Numbered from the stretch's first letter, positions 25,274 through 38,135 are shown. The stretch is 64,000 nt of DNA from Dermatobacter hominis (GCF_020715685.1 NZ_CP085840.1:1550001-1614000); one strand, 5' to 3'. Translations and numbers: made by a program. Notes: a model not told the origin generated them from the letters alone.

Positions 25274-26576
25274 ATGCCCGTGCACCGGGTGGAGTCGCCA
25301 GCCGAGGCCGCCGCGATGGTCCACCCAGTGGGACACCCTCGCCGTCGGCCTGGGTCCGGCGCATCCGGTGTCGTTCCTGCACGCGCTGGGCGACCGCGAC
25401 GACTGGACCGGCCTCGAGATGTTCGGGGCGCTCCTGACCGACCTCTACACGGTCTTCACCAAGCCGGGCGTGCACTACCGGAGCGGGTTCTTCGGACCGG
25501 CCGAACGGCTCCTCCGCGACGGCGGGGCGGCGATCGAGTACGTGCCGGCCGACTTCCGGCGCTTCGCGCCCATCATCGAGCGGCTGAACCCCCGGATCAT
25601 GGCCACCGCCGCCGCCCCGCCCGACGCCGACGGCTACCTCAGCCTGTCGGTGCACGCCGGCGCCACCGTCGACGCGCTCCACGCCGCGGGCGAGGACCCG
25701 GACCGGTTGCTGATCGTCGAGCACTCGCCGCACTACCCGCGCACGTTCGGGATCGAGCCGACGCACATGCACCGGCTGCACCTCGACGAGATCGACGTGC
25801 TGATCGAGACCGACGCCGCGCCGGTCGACCTCGCGGACGCCCCGGCGACCGAGGTCGACGCCGCCATCGCCGAGACCGCCACCCGCTTCATCCCCGATGG
25901 CGCCACCCTGCAGACCGGCATCGGTGCCGTGCCGTCGCTGATCGCCACGTCGCTCGCCGACGGCCCGGGCGGCGGGTACGGCGTGCACTCCGAGATGTTC
26001 ACCACGGGGCTGATGCGGCTGCACCAGGCCGGCAAGGTCACGAACACCAACAAGGGCGAGTTCGACGGCGTCTCGATCACCACGTTCGCCGCCGGCACCG
26101 CCGAGCTGTACTCGTGGCTCGACGGCAACCGCGACGTCCGCTTCCTGCCGGTCGACGTCGTGAACGACTCGCTGCTGATCGCCCACAACCGGGACTTCGT
26201 GTCGATCAACGGGGCCACCGCGGTCGACCTGTGGGGTCAGGTCGCGGCCGACACGATCCGCGGGACCCAGCACTCGGGGACCGGGGGCCACGAGGACTTC
26301 CTGGCCGGCGCCGGCCTGCAGACCGACGACCGCTCGCTCCTCTGCCTGCACTCGAGCACGATGATCGACGGGACGCTCCGGTCGCGCATCGTCACCGACG
26401 TGGGCCCCGACATGCTGGTGACGACGCCGCGCCACCAGGTCGACGTCGTCATCACCGAGCACGGCGCGGCCGAGCTGTCGGGGCGGACCGTCCGCGAGCG
26501 GGCGCAGGCCCTCGTCGCGATCGCCCACCCCGACGTCCGAGACGAGCTCGCCGAGGCCGCCGCCCGGATGGGCTGA
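25274..26576 (+). pseudogene. Acetyl-CoA hydrolase/transferase family protein with apparent frameshift
   Basis: The N-terminus MPVHRVESPAEAAAMV (ATG 25274, after AGAGGAG) is typical of this CoA-transferase family. The expected continuation, WDTLAVGLGPAHPVSFLHALG, is in another frame; the switch falls between about 25322 and 25345. From GTG 25368 a 402-aa frame is intact, with GATLQTGIGAVPSLI, GVHSEMFTTGLMRLHQ and GTGGHEDFLAGAGLQ. The options are a real disabling frameshift, a sequencing error, or a shortened protein from GTG 25368. If functional it would transfer CoA between acids, and it is next to an acyl-CoA synthetase. Palindrome C follows the stop by 9 nt. Confidence 0.75.
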
Positions 26577-26585
26577 CCTTGTTCC

Positions 26586-26635
26586 GCTCTGTCACGCAGC
26601 AGGCACCCGTTCGGCTGCGCTGTGCGTGACAGAGC
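26586..26635. terminator. 50-bp palindrome, copy C
   Basis: Two 23-nt arms surround the loop GTTC, the same loop as copy A. The outer 13 bp (GCTCTGTCACGCA) are perfect and overall 18 of 23 positions pair. It lies 9 nt after the CoA-transferase stop and 12 nt before the convergent pentapeptide gene. Confidence 0.7.
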
Positions 26636-26647
26636 GGAGGTGTGGGG

Positions 26648-27286
26648 TCAGAACGACGGGAACGTGCAGGGTCGGTTGCGCACCGACCCGTCCGGACAGG
26701 TGGTGCGCCGCCACGTGGCCCCGTAGAAGTCCAGGTCCTGTGTGATGTCGGTGATGCCCAGGAACGTCGCGTCGGTGAGGTCCGCGTACCGGAAGCTCGT
26801 GTCCCAGAGGTACGTCTCGGACAGGTCGGCCTCGGTCAGGTCCGCGCTGTCGAAGCGCGCACGGGCCAGGAACGAGTCGTGGAACGACGCGCCCCGGGCG
26901 TCGGCCGAGGTGAGCTGCGCCTTGTCGAGCGACGAGCCCGACAGGTCGGCACCGACGAGCGACGCGCCGGTGAGGTCGGTCGAGGCCATCTCGTGGAACT
27001 CCAGGTCCGGGCGGGTGTCGGCGAGCGTGGCGCCGTGGCCGACGACGCCGTCCAGGACGGCGCCGGGGAGCTTGGTGCCCGACAACTTCGCCCCGGAGAG
27101 CGTCGCCCCGGTCAGGTCCGCTCCGGTCAGATCGAGCCACGACAGGTCGGCACCCGACAGGTCGCAGCCGCTCAGGTCGACGTACGGCCCTCGGACCGAA
27201 CAGTCCTTGCCCGACGGCGGTGGCGAGCACCCCGCCACTAGGAACGCCGCGACGGCAGCACAAAGGACGACATGGATCGCGCGCAT
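26648..27286 (-). CDS. Pentapeptide-repeat lipoprotein
   Basis: This is a 212-aa exported protein. The leader VVLCAAVAAFLVAGC carries a good lipobox (LVAGC). About twenty pentapeptide repeats follow, for example LSGADLSWLDLTGADLTGAT and LTEADLSETYLWDTSFRYAD, which would fold as a right-handed quadrilateral beta-helix. The C-terminus has a cysteine pair (TTCPDGS and RPCTFPSF). ATG 27286 follows a GGGAGGG site. Cytoplasmic pentapeptide proteins such as Qnr protect gyrase, but this one is predicted to sit outside the membrane, so a scaffold or adhesive role is more likely. Confidence 0.85.
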   Translation of the reverse strand: MRAIHVVLCAAVAAFLVAGCSPPPSGKDCSVRGPYVDLSGCDLSGADLSWLDLTGADLTGATLSGAKLSGTKLPGAVLDGVVGHGATLADTRPDLEFHEMASTDLTGASLVGADLSGSSLDKAQLTSADARGASFHDSFLARARFDSADLTEADLSETYLWDTSFRYADLTDATFLGITDITQDLDFYGATWRRTTCPDGSVRNRPCTFPSF

Positions 27287-27353
27287 GGCAACCCTCCCTC
27301 TCTCTCGCCGGCGAGCGTAGCCATCCGTCGGATGGCGCGTCACCGGTGGCCGG

Positions 27354-31032
<3,679 letters not shown>

Positions 31033-31066
31033 GGTGGTTCCCTTCCGTCGTGTCGGTCGTCGTCGC

Positions 31067-31852
31067 TCAGGCGGGGTCCGGGGCGGCCCCGTCGCCCGGC
31101 GGTCCGAGCAGCCGTGCCCGCAACGTTGCCACGACCTCGTCGTCCACGCCCGCGTCGCGCAGGTAGCCGAGCACTCCGCCGTGCTCGCGCTCGAGGAGGT
31201 CGAGGGTGGCGTGCATGGTCTCGGGGCGCGCCGACCAGGCGCCGACCGCCACGTCGTCGTCGGACGCGCGGCCGTACCGGTGGCCGACGACACGCAGGCG
31301 TGCGACCTGCAGGACGTTGACCCGGGCCGAGCGGACGTAGTCGTCGACGATCACGTCCCGGGGCGAGCCGAGCGCGCCGAGCAGCAGGAGGGTGAGCAGG
31401 CCCGTGCGGTCCTTCCCGACGGCGCAGTGGTAGGCGACGCCGCCGTCGGAGGTGGCGACCAGCTCGACCGCGGCGCGGAAGCGGTCGCCGAACGCCGTGA
31501 GGATGTCCTCGTAGCGGTGCGCCAGGACCTGGTCGAGCTCGACGCCCTCGACCTCCCACACGTAGGCCGGGTCGACGACGGGCACGTGGTGCACCTCGAT
31601 CGGCAGCCCGTCGACGACGGTGAACACGCCGTCCTCGTCGCGCTCGGCGTCGTCGCGGAGGTCGATGACCCGGCGCACGCCGTGGGCGTGCAGCGCCCGC
31701 ACGTTGTCGGCCGAGCAGCGCTGCAGGGCATCCGCGCGGATCAACAGCCCCGGCTGCACCACCATGCCGTCGGCCGCGGGCGTGCCGCCGAGGTCGCGCA
31801 GGTTGACGATCCCGTCGCGGGCCAGCCCGGGGCGGAGGTGCGAGTGCGGCAC
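31067..31852 (-). CDS. Tyrosine/serine protein phosphatase (LipA/PtpB-like)
   Basis: This 261-aa protein opens with VNLRDLGGTPAADG, the NxRDLGG motif of the Y_phosphatase3 family. The P-loop CX5R signature is YHCAVGKDRTGLLTLLLL, with Cys as nucleophile. The same family includes mycobacterial PtpB, which acts on phosphotyrosine and phosphoinositides. GTG 31852 is the likely start, 25 nt after the upstream stop. There is no signal peptide. It lies between a large protein of unknown function and bcp. Confidence 0.85.
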   Translation of the reverse strand: MPHSHLRPGLARDGIVNLRDLGGTPAADGMVVQPGLLIRADALQRCSADNVRALHAHGVRRVIDLRDDAERDEDGVFTVVDGLPIEVHHVPVVDPAYVWEVEGVELDQVLAHRYEDILTAFGDRFRAAVELVATSDGGVAYHCAVGKDRTGLLTLLLLGALGSPRDVIVDDYVRSARVNVLQVARLRVVGHRYGRASDDDVAVGAWSARPETMHATLDLLEREHGGVLGYLRDAGVDDEVVATLRARLLGPPGDGAAPDPA

Positions 31853-31877
31853 GGCGATCGGGCGGGCGATCCGGGCG

Positions 31878-33086
31878 TCAGGCCAGCCCGGCGACGACGC
31901 CGAGGCCGTCGGAGGTGACGCGGAGGTCGTCGACCTGGATGCCGATCGTGTCGGGCGTGCCGTCGGGCTGCTTGGTGCCGATCGGGACCTGGATGACGGC
32001 GGGGAACCGGAGACGGAGCGGGGCGAGCGAGGCCAGCTCGCCGACGCGACGGCTGACGTCGTTGATGACACCGGTGAGCCCGAACCCGCCGAAGATCGAC
32101 GGCAGCTCGACCCACGCCGCCCGCAGCGAGACCTCGAGCCGGCCGCCCACGAGGCGGGGCCGGAGGTCGGTGCGCAGCGACAGCCGGAGGTCGGGCACCC
32201 GCTCGGAGAGGATGCGGGTCTGGCGGAGCGTGCCCTGCACCTTCTGGTCGCCGAGGTCGACCTGGATCTCGAACGGCATGGGCCGCGGTCCGAGGGCCAT
32301 CGGGACGAGCAGCGCGGCCAGGCGGTGCACGCCGGACTCGGCGAGCGACAGCGCCACCCGCTTGCCCGCGACGGGCACCGGCGTGGCCCGCCCGACGACG
32401 TCGGTGTCGGCCGGGAGGCCGAGCGTGAGCAGCCCCGAACCGACCCGCACGTCGGCCCGGCCGACGGCGACGCCGAGGTCGCTGAGCACGGCGCCCACGT
32501 CCGCGCCGACCTCGGTGCCGACGACGCCGACGTGTTGGCCCAGGCTGGCCCACAGCTGCGCGCCCATCGAGACGAACAGCATGTTGACCATCTGCGTCAT
32601 CGGCAGCCAGGTGGTCGGGTCGACGCCCTCGGGCGTCGGGGCGTCGGCGTCGACGGTGACGCCGATCAGCTCGCCGCCCTCCACGGCGAGCCCCACCTGC
32701 ATCGTGAGGTCGTCCCGCAGCTCGACCACCGGGTCGACCAGCGCCTCGACCCGCACGGGGATCGGCACCGGTCCGGACGGCAGCATGGGCGAGGCCGGCA
32801 CGCTGTCGCCCTCGTAGTCGACCGCCTTGGCCTCGACCTCGCCTGCCGCGGTGACGACGACGCGCACGCGCCCGCCGTCGTCGGCCCGGAGGTCGAAGGT
32901 GCCGCCGGTGATGGTCAGCGCGACCGACAGCCGCACGTCGCCCATCGCCGGCAGGGCCACGTCGGTCTCCACCGGGTCGAGCGGGACCCCTCCGCCGACG
33001 GCGAAGAGGACCAGGTCGTTCAGCATCTCCTCCGTGACCGCGGCGCACACCGCCCAACGGGTCGCGCGGGTGGCAGGGGTCGTCAT
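31878..33086 (-). CDS. Conserved hypothetical protein, 402 aa, beta-rich
   Basis: I do not recognise this family. The protein has no signal peptide or membrane helix. Most of it alternates hydrophobic and polar residues, as in VRLSVALTITGGTFDLRAD, DLTMQVGLAVEGGELIGVTV and ALRLRFPAV-type strands. That suggests an extended beta-sheet protein, possibly of the elongated lipid-binding TULIP kind; this last idea is speculative. It lies 37 nt after the sigma factor and 25 nt before the phosphatase on the same strand. Confidence 0.65.
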   Translation of the reverse strand: MTTPATRATRWAVCAAVTEEMLNDLVLFAVGGGVPLDPVETDVALPAMGDVRLSVALTITGGTFDLRADDGGRVRVVVTAAGEVEAKAVDYEGDSVPASPMLPSGPVPIPVRVEALVDPVVELRDDLTMQVGLAVEGGELIGVTVDADAPTPEGVDPTTWLPMTQMVNMLFVSMGAQLWASLGQHVGVVGTEVGADVGAVLSDLGVAVGRADVRVGSGLLTLGLPADTDVVGRATPVPVAGKRVALSLAESGVHRLAALLVPMALGPRPMPFEIQVDLGDQKVQGTLRQTRILSERVPDLRLSLRTDLRPRLVGGRLEVSLRAAWVELPSIFGGFGLTGVINDVSRRVGELASLAPLRLRFPAVIQVPIGTKQPDGTPDTIGIQVDDLRVTSDGLGVVAGLA

Positions 33087-33123
33087 GGGGCCTGTGTCTA
33101 GCCGACCCGGCCGGGACGGCCGA

Positions 33124-34170
33124 TCAGACCTCCGCGAGGAGGCTGCGCATGGCCCGCCAGGACGGGTGCATGAGCTTGGCCAGGGCCCGGTGCTCGAGCT
33201 GGCGGATGCGCTCCCGGGAGAGCCCGACCAGCACGGCCACCTGGGCGACCGACTGCGGCTCGCCGTCGCCGAAGCCGAAGCGCAGCTCGAGGATCTCCCG
33301 CTCGCGCTCGTCGAGCACCGACAGGATGTGGTCGAGCTCCGAGGGCAGCAGCCGCGAGGCCATGCCCTCGACCGCTTGGCGGGCGGTCGGGTCCTCGACG
33401 AAGTCGCCGAGCTCGGCGCCGTCCTCGCCGACGGGACCCGACAGCGAGACCGGGTCGGCGCCGACGCGGAGCAGCTCGATCACGCGCTCCTCGGTGAGGC
33501 CGGCGGCCTCGGCCAGCTCCTCGGGGCGGGGCGGGCGGCCGTTGGCCTGCTCGAGCATCGTCGTCATCTCGCGGATGCGCAGCAGCTCGTCGTTGGCGCG
33601 GGACGGCAGCTTCACGGTGGAGCGGCTCGCGGCGATGCCCCGGGAGATGAACTGGCGGATCCACCAGACGGCGTACGTGGAGAACCGGAAGCCCTTCTCG
33701 GCGTCGAACTTCTCGACCGCTCGGATCAGGCCGAGGTTGCCCTCCTGGACCAGGTCGAGCAGCGGGACGCCGGAGGCCTGGTAGCGCTTGGCGACCGAGA
33801 CCACGAGGCGGAGGTTCGAGTTGATGAAGAGCTCGGTCGCGTCACGACCCGCCTTGATCCGGGTGCGGAGCTTGCGGCGCTCGGCGGCCGTCAGCGGCTC
33901 GGCCGCGCCCGGGGCGCCGCGCTCGTCGAGCTCGGCCTGGGCGGCGCGACCGTCTGCGATCGTGCGGGCGAGCGCCTGCTCGCCCTGGGGGGTCAGGAGC
34001 GGGTGCTTGCCGATCTCCTCGAGGTAGAGACCGATCGGGTCGTCGGCGCCGGAGGAACGCCGACGGGACCGCGCAGCGCGGTCGATCGGCTGGGTGTGGG
34101 GGGACTGCCCCTTCTGGACTGCCGTGGCGGTGCTCACGTCGATCTGCAACGCCGGATCGGGCCGTTCCAT
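33124..34170 (-). CDS. RNA polymerase sigma-70 factor, primary-like (group 1/2)
   Basis: This 348-aa sigma factor has region 1.2 (DPIGLYLEEIGKHPLLT), region 2 (NLRLVVSVAKRYQASGVPLL, then DLVQEGNLGLIRAVEKFD and FSTYAVWWIRQFISRGIA) and region 3. Region 4 is LRFGFGDGEP followed by VAQVAVLVGLSRERIRQLEH. There is no long region 1.1, so it is a group 2 (SigB/HrdB-relative) factor or a short primary factor. ATG 34170 is the only good start. It is first in a minus-strand series leading to the unknown protein, phosphatase, bcp and lacZ. Confidence 0.93.
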   Translation of the reverse strand: MERPDPALQIDVSTATAVQKGQSPHTQPIDRAARSRRRSSGADDPIGLYLEEIGKHPLLTPQGEQALARTIADGRAAQAELDERGAPGAAEPLTAAERRKLRTRIKAGRDATELFINSNLRLVVSVAKRYQASGVPLLDLVQEGNLGLIRAVEKFDAEKGFRFSTYAVWWIRQFISRGIAASRSTVKLPSRANDELLRIREMTTMLEQANGRPPRPEELAEAAGLTEERVIELLRVGADPVSLSGPVGEDGAELGDFVEDPTARQAVEGMASRLLPSELDHILSVLDEREREILELRFGFGDGEPQSVAQVAVLVGLSRERIRQLEHRALAKLMHPSWRAMRSLLAEV

Positions 34171-34251
34171 GCCCGACCGACCGGACCACCGGTGTGACGT
34201 GTGACCCTCCGGCGATGCCGATCCCGGTCGTGCGACCGCCAGACTGTGCCG

Positions 34252-34737
34252 ATGGCCGAGCCGTCGACCCCCGAGCCGACCCCGCACGACGTCGCCCGAC
34301 CGGACCGACCCGAGCGCCGGGAGTCGAGGTTCGGCGACATCGCCGACGAGCTGACGGCCGCCGTCTACGAGGCCGAGCGCGAGACCGGCGACCGCGAGAC
34401 CTCGATCGAGGAGGTGCGCCGGAGCCTGGCCATGCGCGGCGTCCGGATGGTCGGCGGGTTCGTCCTGATCGGCATCGGCGTGTCGCTGCTGGTGCTGCCG
34501 GGGCCGGGCTGGATCATGATCATCATCGGCCTGTCGCTCCTGCCGTTCGCCTGGGCCGAGCGCACGATCCGGACGATCCGGCGCAAGGTCCCCGGCGTGC
34601 CCGAGGACGGCACGATCCCGGCCCGCACCTGGGTGGTCATCGGGATCGTCACCGTCGGCGCGATCGTGATCTCGTTCCTGTTCGGCGAGCAGATCGGCAG
34701 CTGGATCGGCGACGCCTGGTCGTCGCTCTGGGACTAG
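34252..34737 (+). CDS. PGPGW-motif membrane protein
   Basis: This is a 161-aa protein with an N-terminal acidic cytoplasmic part and three membrane helices. The first two hydrophobic spans are around MVGGFVLIGIGVSLLVLPGP and GWIMIIIGLSLLPFAWA, together containing the diagnostic PGPGW motif. The third is WVVIGIVTVGAIVISFLFG. The family is small and uncharacterised (TIGR02611/PGPGW). It is divergent from the sigma factor. Its TAG stop shares the palindrome CTAG with the stop of the convergent gene. Confidence 0.85.
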   Translation: MAEPSTPEPTPHDVARPDRPERRESRFGDIADELTAAVYEAERETGDRETSIEEVRRSLAMRGVRMVGGFVLIGIGVSLLVLPGPGWIMIIIGLSLLPFAWAERTIRTIRRKVPGVPEDGTIPARTWVVIGIVTVGAIVISFLFGEQIGSWIGDAWSSLWD

Positions 34738-35840
34738 TCGGCAGCCAGCGGCCCGTCGGGCCGGACGACGAGGCCACGCGAGCCGTCGACCGCGACGGGC
34801 TCCCCGTCGCGCAGCCGTCGCGTGCCGTCGACGGTGCCGACCACGCACGGCACGCCGAGCTCCCGGGCCACGATCGCGGCGTGGCTGGTGATGCCGCCCA
34901 CGTCGGTCACGATCGCCGCGGCCCGCACCATCGCCGGCACCCACGCCGGGCTGGTCGTCGGGGCCACGAGCACCTCGCCGTCGTCGAGCCGGTCGGCGTC
35001 CTCGGGGGCGCGCAGGACGCGCACGATCCCCGACGCCACGCCCGGTGACGCGCCGAGGCCCCGGACGAGCACCTCGGGCGGCCTCCCGCCGGGCGGCCCG
35101 AGCTGAGCGCCGCCGGACTCGGCGCTGGTCTCGGCGGCCTCGGCGAGGGCCGTGATCGGCCGGGACTGCAGGAGCCACGGCGTGCCGTCGTCGTCGATCG
35201 CCCACTCGACGTCCTGCGGCCCGCCGAACACGGCCTCGGCGCGGCGGCCGAGCGCCAGCAGCGCCTCCCGCCGGGCGGGCGTCAGCGCCGCCGGATCGGG
35301 CGACGCCTCGCCGCCGACCACCACGTCGCCGCGCCCGGCCACCGCCTCGATCACCGGGCCGCCCGACCCCATCGGGTCCTGTGTGAACAGCACGCCGGCG
35401 GAGGTCGCCGCGACCATCCGCTGCACGACGACCGCCACCCGCGGCTCCCCGACGATGCCCTTCGCGTCCCGGTAGGCCACCGCCCGCTCCGACGCGGCCG
35501 ACGCCCGGCAGGCCCGGACCGCGGCGACCACGTCGTCGGCGCCGACGACGTCGAGCACGGTGTCGTGCGCCCCGGCGAACGAGTCCGCCGCGCCGTCCTC
35601 GCCGACGGCCGACGAGCGGACGGCCACGTGCACGCGCTCCCCCATCGCCCGGTACGCGTCCCGGACCGCGGGGATCCCTGCGCCCGCGTCGTCGAGATCG
35701 GCCGACGCGAGCACGACGAAGCCGTCGGGGACCGGGAGCCCGGCTGCGAGCGATCGCGCCAGCCCCGCCGCCTTGCCACCGGCCGTCGCGCCGTCGGCGG
35801 CGCGGGGCGAGTCGAGCGGGAGGACCGGAGGCTCGTCCAC
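34734..35840 (-). CDS. Short PEP-synthase-like phosphotransferase (ATP-grasp plus mobile His domain)
   Basis: This is about 368 aa from GTG 35840 (a TTG at 35864 is possible). The N-terminal PEP-synthase ATP-grasp half has GGKAAGLARSL, VAVRSSAVGEDGAADSFAG, GVLFTQDPMG and DVEWAIDDDGTPWLLQSRPI. The C-terminal swivelling domain has TDVGGITSHAAIVARELGVP with the phospho-accepting histidine. The PEP/pyruvate TIM barrel of PpsA and the large substrate insert of rifampicin phosphotransferase are both missing. It could phosphorylate an unknown small molecule or act with a separate partner. It overlaps the convergent PGPGW gene by 4 nt and is divergent from the epoxide hydrolase. Confidence 0.8.
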   Translation of the reverse strand: MDEPPVLPLDSPRAADGATAGGKAAGLARSLAAGLPVPDGFVVLASADLDDAGAGIPAVRDAYRAMGERVHVAVRSSAVGEDGAADSFAGAHDTVLDVVGADDVVAAVRACRASAASERAVAYRDAKGIVGEPRVAVVVQRMVAATSAGVLFTQDPMGSGGPVIEAVAGRGDVVVGGEASPDPAALTPARREALLALGRRAEAVFGGPQDVEWAIDDDGTPWLLQSRPITALAEAAETSAESGGAQLGPPGGRPPEVLVRGLGASPGVASGIVRVLRAPEDADRLDDGEVLVAPTTSPAWVPAMVRAAAIVTDVGGITSHAAIVARELGVPCVVGTVDGTRRLRDGEPVAVDGSRGLVVRPDGPLAAD

Positions 35841-35877
35841 CCGTCCAGCGTGCCACCGAGCCAACTACCGTCGGCGC

Positions 35878-36879
35878 ATGACGACCTTTCCGCCTGCGGT
35901 CCACCACACGCTGTCCGGGAAGCACTCACCCGACGGTCCCGGCGGCGAACCGATCCAGCTCGCGGTGCACGAGCTCGGCGACGGCGCCGGGCGCCCGCCG
36001 GTCGTCTTCAGCCACGGGTTCCCCGAGCTCGCGTACTCCTGGCGCTACCAGCTGCCTGCGGTGGCCGACGCGGGGTTCCGGGCGATCGCACCCGACCAGC
36101 GCGGCTACAACCGCTCGAGCGCGCCCGAGGCGATCGAGGCCTACGGGCTCGGCCAGCTCTGCGGCGACCTCGCCGACCTGCTCGACGCCCTCGAGATCGA
36201 CAAGGCCGTGTTCGTCGGCCACGACTGGGGCGGGTTCGTCGTCTGGGCCATGCCGGTGCTGTTCCCCGAGCGCTGCGCAGGCGTCGTCGGCATCTGCACG
36301 CCCTACACGCCGTTCCCGGGCACGCCGTTCCTCCGTTCGATGTTCCCGGACGACGACGACATGTACATGCTGTGGTTCCAGCAGCCCGGCGTCGCCGAGG
36401 CCGTGATGGACCAGCATCCGCGCAAGGTCTTCGAGAAGCTGATGGTGGGCGGCATCGACCCCGAGGTCCTGCTCGAGATGGGCACGGCGCGGGCCGAGGG
36501 GATGAGCTTCAACCCCTTCAAGGACCTCGACTCGGTGCCGGACCTCGGCGAGCCGATCGCCACCGACGACGAGATCGACGTCTACGCCGAGGCGTTCGGG
36601 CGGACCGGCTTCCGCGGCGGCATCAACTGGTACCGCAACATCGACGCCAACGCCGCGGCCTACCCCGACGTCGGCACCCGCCCGCTCGAGCTGCCGACGC
36701 TGATGATCTGCTCCGAGTGGGACCCGGCGCTGCCACCGGCGCTCGCCGCCAACATGCCGAACATGTGCGGCGACCTCGAGATGGCGACCGTGCCCCGGGC
36801 CGGGCACTGGGTCCAGCAGGAGGAGCCCGAGACCGTCAACGACCTGCTGATCGACTGGCTCACCCGCCGCTTCGCCTGA
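35878..36879 (+). CDS. Alpha/beta hydrolase, epoxide hydrolase type
   Basis: This 333-aa protein has HGFPE at residues 46-50 (oxyanion turn), RGYNRSSAPE, and GHDWGGF with nucleophile Asp116. The closing histidine is in RAGHWVQQEEP (about His310), with the acid probably in CSEWDP. NWYRNI in the cap resembles the tyrosine region that polarises the epoxide oxygen. An Asp nucleophile with this cap favours epoxide hydrolase over esterase; haloalkane dehalogenase is less likely. TACCGT at 35866-35871 stands 6 nt before the ATG, so the mRNA is probably leaderless. Confidence 0.88.
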   Translation: MTTFPPAVHHTLSGKHSPDGPGGEPIQLAVHELGDGAGRPPVVFSHGFPELAYSWRYQLPAVADAGFRAIAPDQRGYNRSSAPEAIEAYGLGQLCGDLADLLDALEIDKAVFVGHDWGGFVVWAMPVLFPERCAGVVGICTPYTPFPGTPFLRSMFPDDDDMYMLWFQQPGVAEAVMDQHPRKVFEKLMVGGIDPEVLLEMGTARAEGMSFNPFKDLDSVPDLGEPIATDDEIDVYAEAFGRTGFRGGINWYRNIDANAAAYPDVGTRPLELPTLMICSEWDPALPPALAANMPNMCGDLEMATVPRAGHWVQQEEPETVNDLLIDWLTRRFA

Positions 36880-36896
36880 CCTCCCGGCGCGCGGTC

Positions 36897-36918
36897 GGGC
36901 ACGGTGCCGATCGTGCCC
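36897..36918. terminator. Short hairpin between convergent genes
   Basis: GGGCACG (36897-36903) and CGTGCCC (36912-36918) form a perfect 7-bp stem with an 8-nt loop. It lies 17 nt after the epoxide hydrolase and 44 nt before the convergent glycosyltransferase stop. There is no T-tract. Confidence 0.5.
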
Positions 36919-36962
36919 CTGTGCACCGGCGGAGCGACGGGTCCGGGACGACGCCGCGGCGG

Positions 36963-38135
36963 TCAGGCGCGGGTGCCGGCGACCGACCGGGCGAGGAGCT
37001 GCCGCAGCTGGTCGGTCCGAGCCGGCCACGTGAAGCCGGCGGCCACGCGCCGGGCGCCCTGCTCGCCCAGCAGGCGGGCGAGCGTGCGGTCCTCGAGCAG
37101 GCGGGCCACCGCGTCGGTCACCGCCCCGAGGTCGGTCCCGTCGACGAGCAGCCCCCCGCCGTCGGCGTCGTCGGCCCCCACCGCGTCGGGCACGCCGCCG
37201 ATGTCCCCGGCCACGACCGGCACCCCGACGGCCTGGGCCTGGATGAACACGATGCCGAACGCCTCGACCTCGAAGCCGCCCCGACGCTCCCGGCACGGCA
37301 TGGCGAAGACGTCGCCGGCCGCGTAGTGCGCCGGCAGCTCGTCCTCGTCCACGATGCCGGTGAACACGACGTGGTCGGCGACCCCCTGCTCGCGCGCCAG
37401 CGCCTCGAGCGCCTCCCGGTGCGGCCCGCCGCCCACGACGAGCAGCGCGGTGCCGGGCACCCGGCGCCGGAGCTCGGGCAGCGCGCGGATCAGCTGGTCC
37501 TGGCCCTTGCGCGCCACGAGCCGCGACACGCAGACCACGACCGGGCGGTCGCCGAGGCCGTGGCGCCCGCGCACCGCCGAGCCGTCGACCCCGGGGTGGT
37601 ACTCCGCCGGGTCGATCCCCGGCGGCAGCAGCTCGGACGGGACGTCGGGGCCGAACGCCGGCGACAGGAGGTCCCGGCACCAGTGCGACACGTAGGTGAT
37701 GGCCGACGTGCTGCGACCGATCCGGCGCAGCACGGGCCCGCTGCCGGGCATCCGCACCGCCGACACCTCGAGCCCGTGGGTCCAGCACACGTTCGGCACC
37801 CCGGTGCGACGCAGGAGCGCCCCGCCCATGAACGCCAGCGGGACCGTCGCCCCGAACACGACGACCTCCGCGCCGACGCTCCGCACGAGCGACTCGGCGT
37901 GGCGCAGGACGCGGGGCGTCGGCAGCAGGACCGACGTCGGCTCCCGGATGACGTCGAACGGGGCGGCTTCGTCGTGGGCCCGCCAGTCCTCGGCGGCCGT
38001 GCCGGACCGGGGCGTCGAGCCGTAGAGGGTGACCTCGTCGCCCGCGGCCACGAGCCCGCGGGCCAGCCGGTCGACGTAGTACTGGATGCCACCGACCTGC
38101 GGTGGCAGGTCGTTGGTGATGACGAGGACGCGCAC
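36963..38135 (-). CDS. GT4 mannosyltransferase, PimB-like
   Basis: This 390-aa glycosyltransferase begins VRVLVITNDLPPQVGGIQYY, the GT4 donor-independent N-terminal glycine loop. It has TYVSHWCRD, VVVCVSRLVARKGQDQLI and a PGIDPAEYHPG hinge. Its RRGGFEVEAFGIVFIQAQAVGVP region supplies the EX7E catalytic pattern in the form seen in PimB', the second mannosyltransferase of phosphatidylinositol mannoside synthesis. PimB' works on the cytoplasmic membrane face with GDP-mannose. GTG 38135 is the start. There is no neighbouring PIM gene, so the acceptor is inferred from similarity only. Confidence 0.82.
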   Translation of the reverse strand: MRVLVITNDLPPQVGGIQYYVDRLARGLVAAGDEVTLYGSTPRSGTAAEDWRAHDEAAPFDVIREPTSVLLPTPRVLRHAESLVRSVGAEVVVFGATVPLAFMGGALLRRTGVPNVCWTHGLEVSAVRMPGSGPVLRRIGRSTSAITYVSHWCRDLLSPAFGPDVPSELLPPGIDPAEYHPGVDGSAVRGRHGLGDRPVVVCVSRLVARKGQDQLIRALPELRRRVPGTALLVVGGGPHREALEALAREQGVADHVVFTGIVDEDELPAHYAAGDVFAMPCRERRGGFEVEAFGIVFIQAQAVGVPVVAGDIGGVPDAVGADDADGGGLLVDGTDLGAVTDAVARLLEDRTLARLLGEQGARRVAAGFTWPARTDQLRQLLARSVAGTRA

